DNA from: Gonatopus flavifemur
Taxonomy: Eukaryota > Arthropoda > Insecta > Hymenoptera > Dryinidae
Reading direction: 5' to 3'
DNA length: 64,000 bases
Assembly (NCBI GenBank): GCA_018340375.1
Contig: JAFFJZ010000007.1
Coordinates: 7,874,001-7,938,000 of the forward strand
Shown piece by piece: positions 61,053-64,000 of the stretch. The first letter of the stretch is position 1, and each line of letters begins with the position of its first letter. The position numbers and the translations under genes were made by a program. The notes beneath the pieces were generated by a model. The model searched no databases, had not been told where the DNA came from, and saw nothing but the letters and a program-made list of their open reading frames with translations.

Positions 61053-61945
61053 GTGATGCCGATTCTGGAGAAAGATAATCGATTCCTTTCTCATTAGACG
61101 ATTCTTTCAATCGATGCATCGTCAAAAAAAATCGATTCTGCAGAATCGACTTTTGAAAATCAATGAAATTTATATCTTTTATATCCTTAATGAAATGAAA
61201 AATCGTCCTCACATTTATATTCATTTCACAAAAGCACAGAAATATGCATTGTGATCAGATGAAGATATTTATATGACATATTGGTCCAATATTGCGCATT
61301 ATTGATTGAAATAATATACAGAATCAATTTTGAACTGATGTGAAGGATGCATGGCATGCATCCGCCATGGCAGTTTTTGAATTGGTAGTTTCCTGACTGA
61401 TCGTGAATGTGTAAAAAAATTCAGGGAAAGTCTTATGGGCAGAACGACATCAGAAATTTTTGATAAATGTTCTACGTAATTTCTTATTCAATGAAAATAT
61501 CCCTAAAAGGCGGTTCGCTGTTAGTGGTGATTTCCATCATTCAATTTTGGAATCAACATCTACACAGTACTTTCTGATTGCATGTATTCCAATTTTTATA
61601 TTTCATAAATTATAAATGATTATGATCAATCATATTTGCTCATAATACTAATGGAAATGATTGCAATTAATCGAAACATTATCACAGTTGAATTTATAAT
61701 TATATTGAATTCCTAGAATTTTAAGCTGCTGGATTCCTCACTTGGTTAGGAAGAGTGATATTGATTTTGTATTCGATCATGTGAGATACATCTTGAAGCA
61801 AGGGTAAAAATCAAACCAAATCAGTTGTATTATTGCATTCTCAAGTGAATTGAAAGAAACAACATAATCAGCATTCCACTGCTAGTACATCCTCAATCCT
61901 GTTTAGTTATCAATTAAAATAATAATTTTCCTTACTTGAGGATAT

Positions 61946-63310
61946 TTAATCAAAAATTAAATTCCAGTATCGATTATCCAATGATCCCAAAAATAAAATA
62001 TCTGATGCTCTCTTTCCGGTTAGCCCGTTCCTTTTTTCCGTAATCATATTACGGGCTCTACTGAATAATCTTTCACAGGGTACAGAAGTACCAGGGATTA
62101 TCAGATATTCCATCGCAATGACGTACAAATTTGGATATTTAGATTTCATATCTTTCCAATATTTGATAGGATCAGAGGATATGTTAACTACTGGACTATT
62201 AAAATATTGCTGCAATTCTATCGGAATATCTTCTGATGCATCTCGGTTAGAAAAGGAAGATGTTACCAGTTGTTTATGGACGTCCCATAAATCATCTTCA
62301 TTGCTGTACACTTCATTTGAATCAATTTCATTGACAGGTTTTGGAATATTACTTATGTTTGAATTCAGAAGGCAAATAGTTTTATGTATAGCATTCGTAC
62401 CTGTCAAAGGACTTCCAAAGTGGATTTTTTTGAAGCGAGGATCAATCATTGTAGATAGCGAAAGAAAATTATTTTCTTCCACGCGTGGACGCTTCTGAAT
62501 AAAATCTCTTATTAAGATTTTTGATAATGTTATTATACAGGAATTCGGATAATTCATAAACAGGTTGGAACTTTTGTAGAGTTTTAATCAAGCAATTAGT
62601 GATAGGTATTATTTTGCTGCACCTAATATATCTATCCCCAGACATTTCTACGGTTACTTGTTCAATAGGAGCAAGAATCTTCACAGCATTTTGAATCATG
62701 TCAATTTCTAATCGAGAAAGCATTTCTGGATGTGATCGGTTGAATGAGACTATGCTGTTAAAAGGAGCGAGTTCTCGAAATCTCTTCAGCATGTAGAAAA
62801 GTGAGTTCCATCGAGTTTCACATTCCTGAATCAATTGCAATACGGTTCCATCAGTTGCGCCATCTTTTTTTTTTTGTAAATTCTTCAATTCATCGCTTGA
62901 ATTTACACTTTGTTTGGAATGTTTTATAATTGCTTTTGTTTTCCGTATTATTTGCAAAAATTCAGGAGTAGAATCTATTGACTTTTGAACAGCCAAGTTT
63001 GATGTGTGTGCGTAAAATGGGAGATGTTTACCCGATCCAAACTTATCGACAGGGGCTTTGACAATATTTGCAGCATTATCGGTGATCATTGCTACGACTT
63101 TATCTTCTTCAATATCCCATTTTGCCAAATATTGTTGAAAATAGAAACAAGATATGAAGGATTATGGCTAGCATCGAGACATTCTATTCCAATATCAATA
63201 GATTCTAATTCCATGTTTTCAGAATTGAGAAAGTGGACAGTCATTCCTAGAAAGCTCTGAGTATTGAATGGATTCGTCCAAACATCAGCAGTTAGTACAT
63301 TACCCAAAAA
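61946..63310 (-). pseudogene. hAT transposase (ZBED-like), frameshifted
   Basis: Three frames join in order on the minus strand. About 63,310-63,135 encodes FLGNVLTADVWTNPFNTQSF, with the first catalytic-type Asp. About 63,128-62,500 encodes VVAMITDNAANIVKAPVDKF, with the second Asp, and CETRWNSLFYMLKRF. The last, 62,520-61,946, encodes LSTMIDPRFK and the hAT dimerisation motif SVPCERLFSRARNMITEKRN. One-nucleotide shifts occur near 63,135 and near 62,500. The BED-finger N-terminus is not visible upstream of 63,310. Confidence 0.85.
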
Positions 63311-64000
63311 AACTCCAAAAAAGTAAAAAAATAACGCCAAGTACATGAAAATCCCAAAAACAAAGAATAAAAAAATCTAAAAACACATTCTAAAGGAAAA
63401 TTTCACTGCATTCAGAATTTCGAGGGGATATAAAAGGATATTCTCCATTTGAAAAAAAAAAGATATGAAATCAATATGAGTGACCAAGTACATTGGTTAT
63501 CCAAAGGATATGTGAAAGATTTTTGGTGTATTGAAACTTCAGTTTGTTTAAACTGTATTGAAGGTAATTTATGATTTTCATAAAAGCATTATTGTATGAG
63601 GAAAATAAATAAAACAAGCGTATCGTTCTGCCCGTATATATAGATACCAAAAAGTGAAAAAAAGTAGAATTCCACAAAACATAGAAATGTCTCACAAAAA
63701 CCCCTAAAAACTCCAACACAGTAAAAAATAACGTCAAATCCCAAAAATCATACAAACGTTTTACAATAACACTTGAGAAAAAATCCTTGAAAAAAATACT
63801 TCACTCTTTCCGGAAGATTACTTGATATAACAAATATACCATTGAAAAAAAGAAGGCAACCCTGTTTCGGAATTCGCATCAACCAGCAACACTTGGCGTG
63901 GCCGATGGTAGAAGTTTTTAGCCTTTATTATATACAAATGAATTTCTATAGAACATTAAACAAGAAATTTAAATGATATAATTTCATAAAATCTTCTTCG
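63311..64000. other. No transposase N-terminus; short direct repeat
   Basis: AT-rich sequence where the N-terminal part of the transposase would be expected. Text around 63,309-63,366 (AAACTCCAAAAAAGTAAAAA, then ATAACGCCAA and ATCCCAAAAA) recurs at about 63,705-63,755 in the same orientation. This suggests a duplication or insertion. No protein motif is recognised. Confidence 0.45.

Larger units (their letters stand above)
61053..64000 (-). mobile_element. hAT transposon, 3' end and most of the transposase
   Basis: The probable left terminus TAGTGATGCCGATTC is followed by AATCGATT words (61,078-61,155), typical of hAT subterminal repeats. The transposase is on the minus strand. The other terminus lies outside the window or has been lost, so the element's full length is unknown. 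Confidence 0.65.

Noticed and set aside
1..64000. CRISPR arrays, rRNA, tRNA, bacterial operons
   Set aside because: No regularly spaced identical repeats, conserved rRNA segments or clear tRNA arms were noticed; the spliced gene and transposons indicate eukaryotic nuclear DNA. A dedicated tRNA scan was not possible.

Overview
The window looks like nuclear DNA from an insect. It is AT-rich and gene-poor, with short spliced exons and GT/AG introns. It holds one arthropod-type myosin gene and degraded BEL/Pao and hAT transposons, and it is dense in small fold-back (MITE-like) elements. A hymenopteran is my best guess from the style of the gene and repeats, but the sequence does not prove it. I recognised no bacterial, viral, rRNA, tRNA or CRISPR features.

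The only clear host gene is on the + strand from 29,038 to 41,340. It is an unconventional myosin that I read as dachs (class XX myosin), the effector of Fat/Dachsous signalling to the Hippo pathway and planar polarity. Seventeen coding exons join in phase to give about 1,212 residues. They encode an N-terminal coiled coil and low-complexity linker, a myosin motor with a non-canonical P-loop, an IQ motif, a proline-rich tail and a short SH3-like C-terminus. The initiator exon lies upstream and I did not find it. Two exons (35,619-35,701 and 35,773-35,857) form an in-phase 168-nt block in the loop-2 region.

Left flank (1-29 kb): I see no convincing gene apart from one possible minus-strand exon at 24.4 kb. 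The region is a graveyard of inverted-repeat elements, several inserted inside one another. The most striking is a stack at 19.7-23.9 kb. There an old fold-back is split at a central TTAA by two abutting TTAA-flanked elements, each carrying further insertions. A TA-flanked family with termini like TACACGGAGAAAA recurs through the window, and one copy sits in an arm of another fold-back at 13.6-14.2 kb.

Right flank (41.3-64 kb): more fold-backs, including a long inverted repeat (arms about 600 nt) at 47.3-48.8 kb inside a CCCGACT-ended element. A dead BEL/Pao retrotransposon (55.6-60.9 kb) has a MITE in gag, nonsense and frameshift mutations in pol, no integrase core and an inverted LTR/leader copy at its 3' end. 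A minus-strand hAT transposase pseudogene runs from about 61.0 kb to the window end.

Coordinates of repeat ends and all motif matches were read by eye. No alignment or database search was run.
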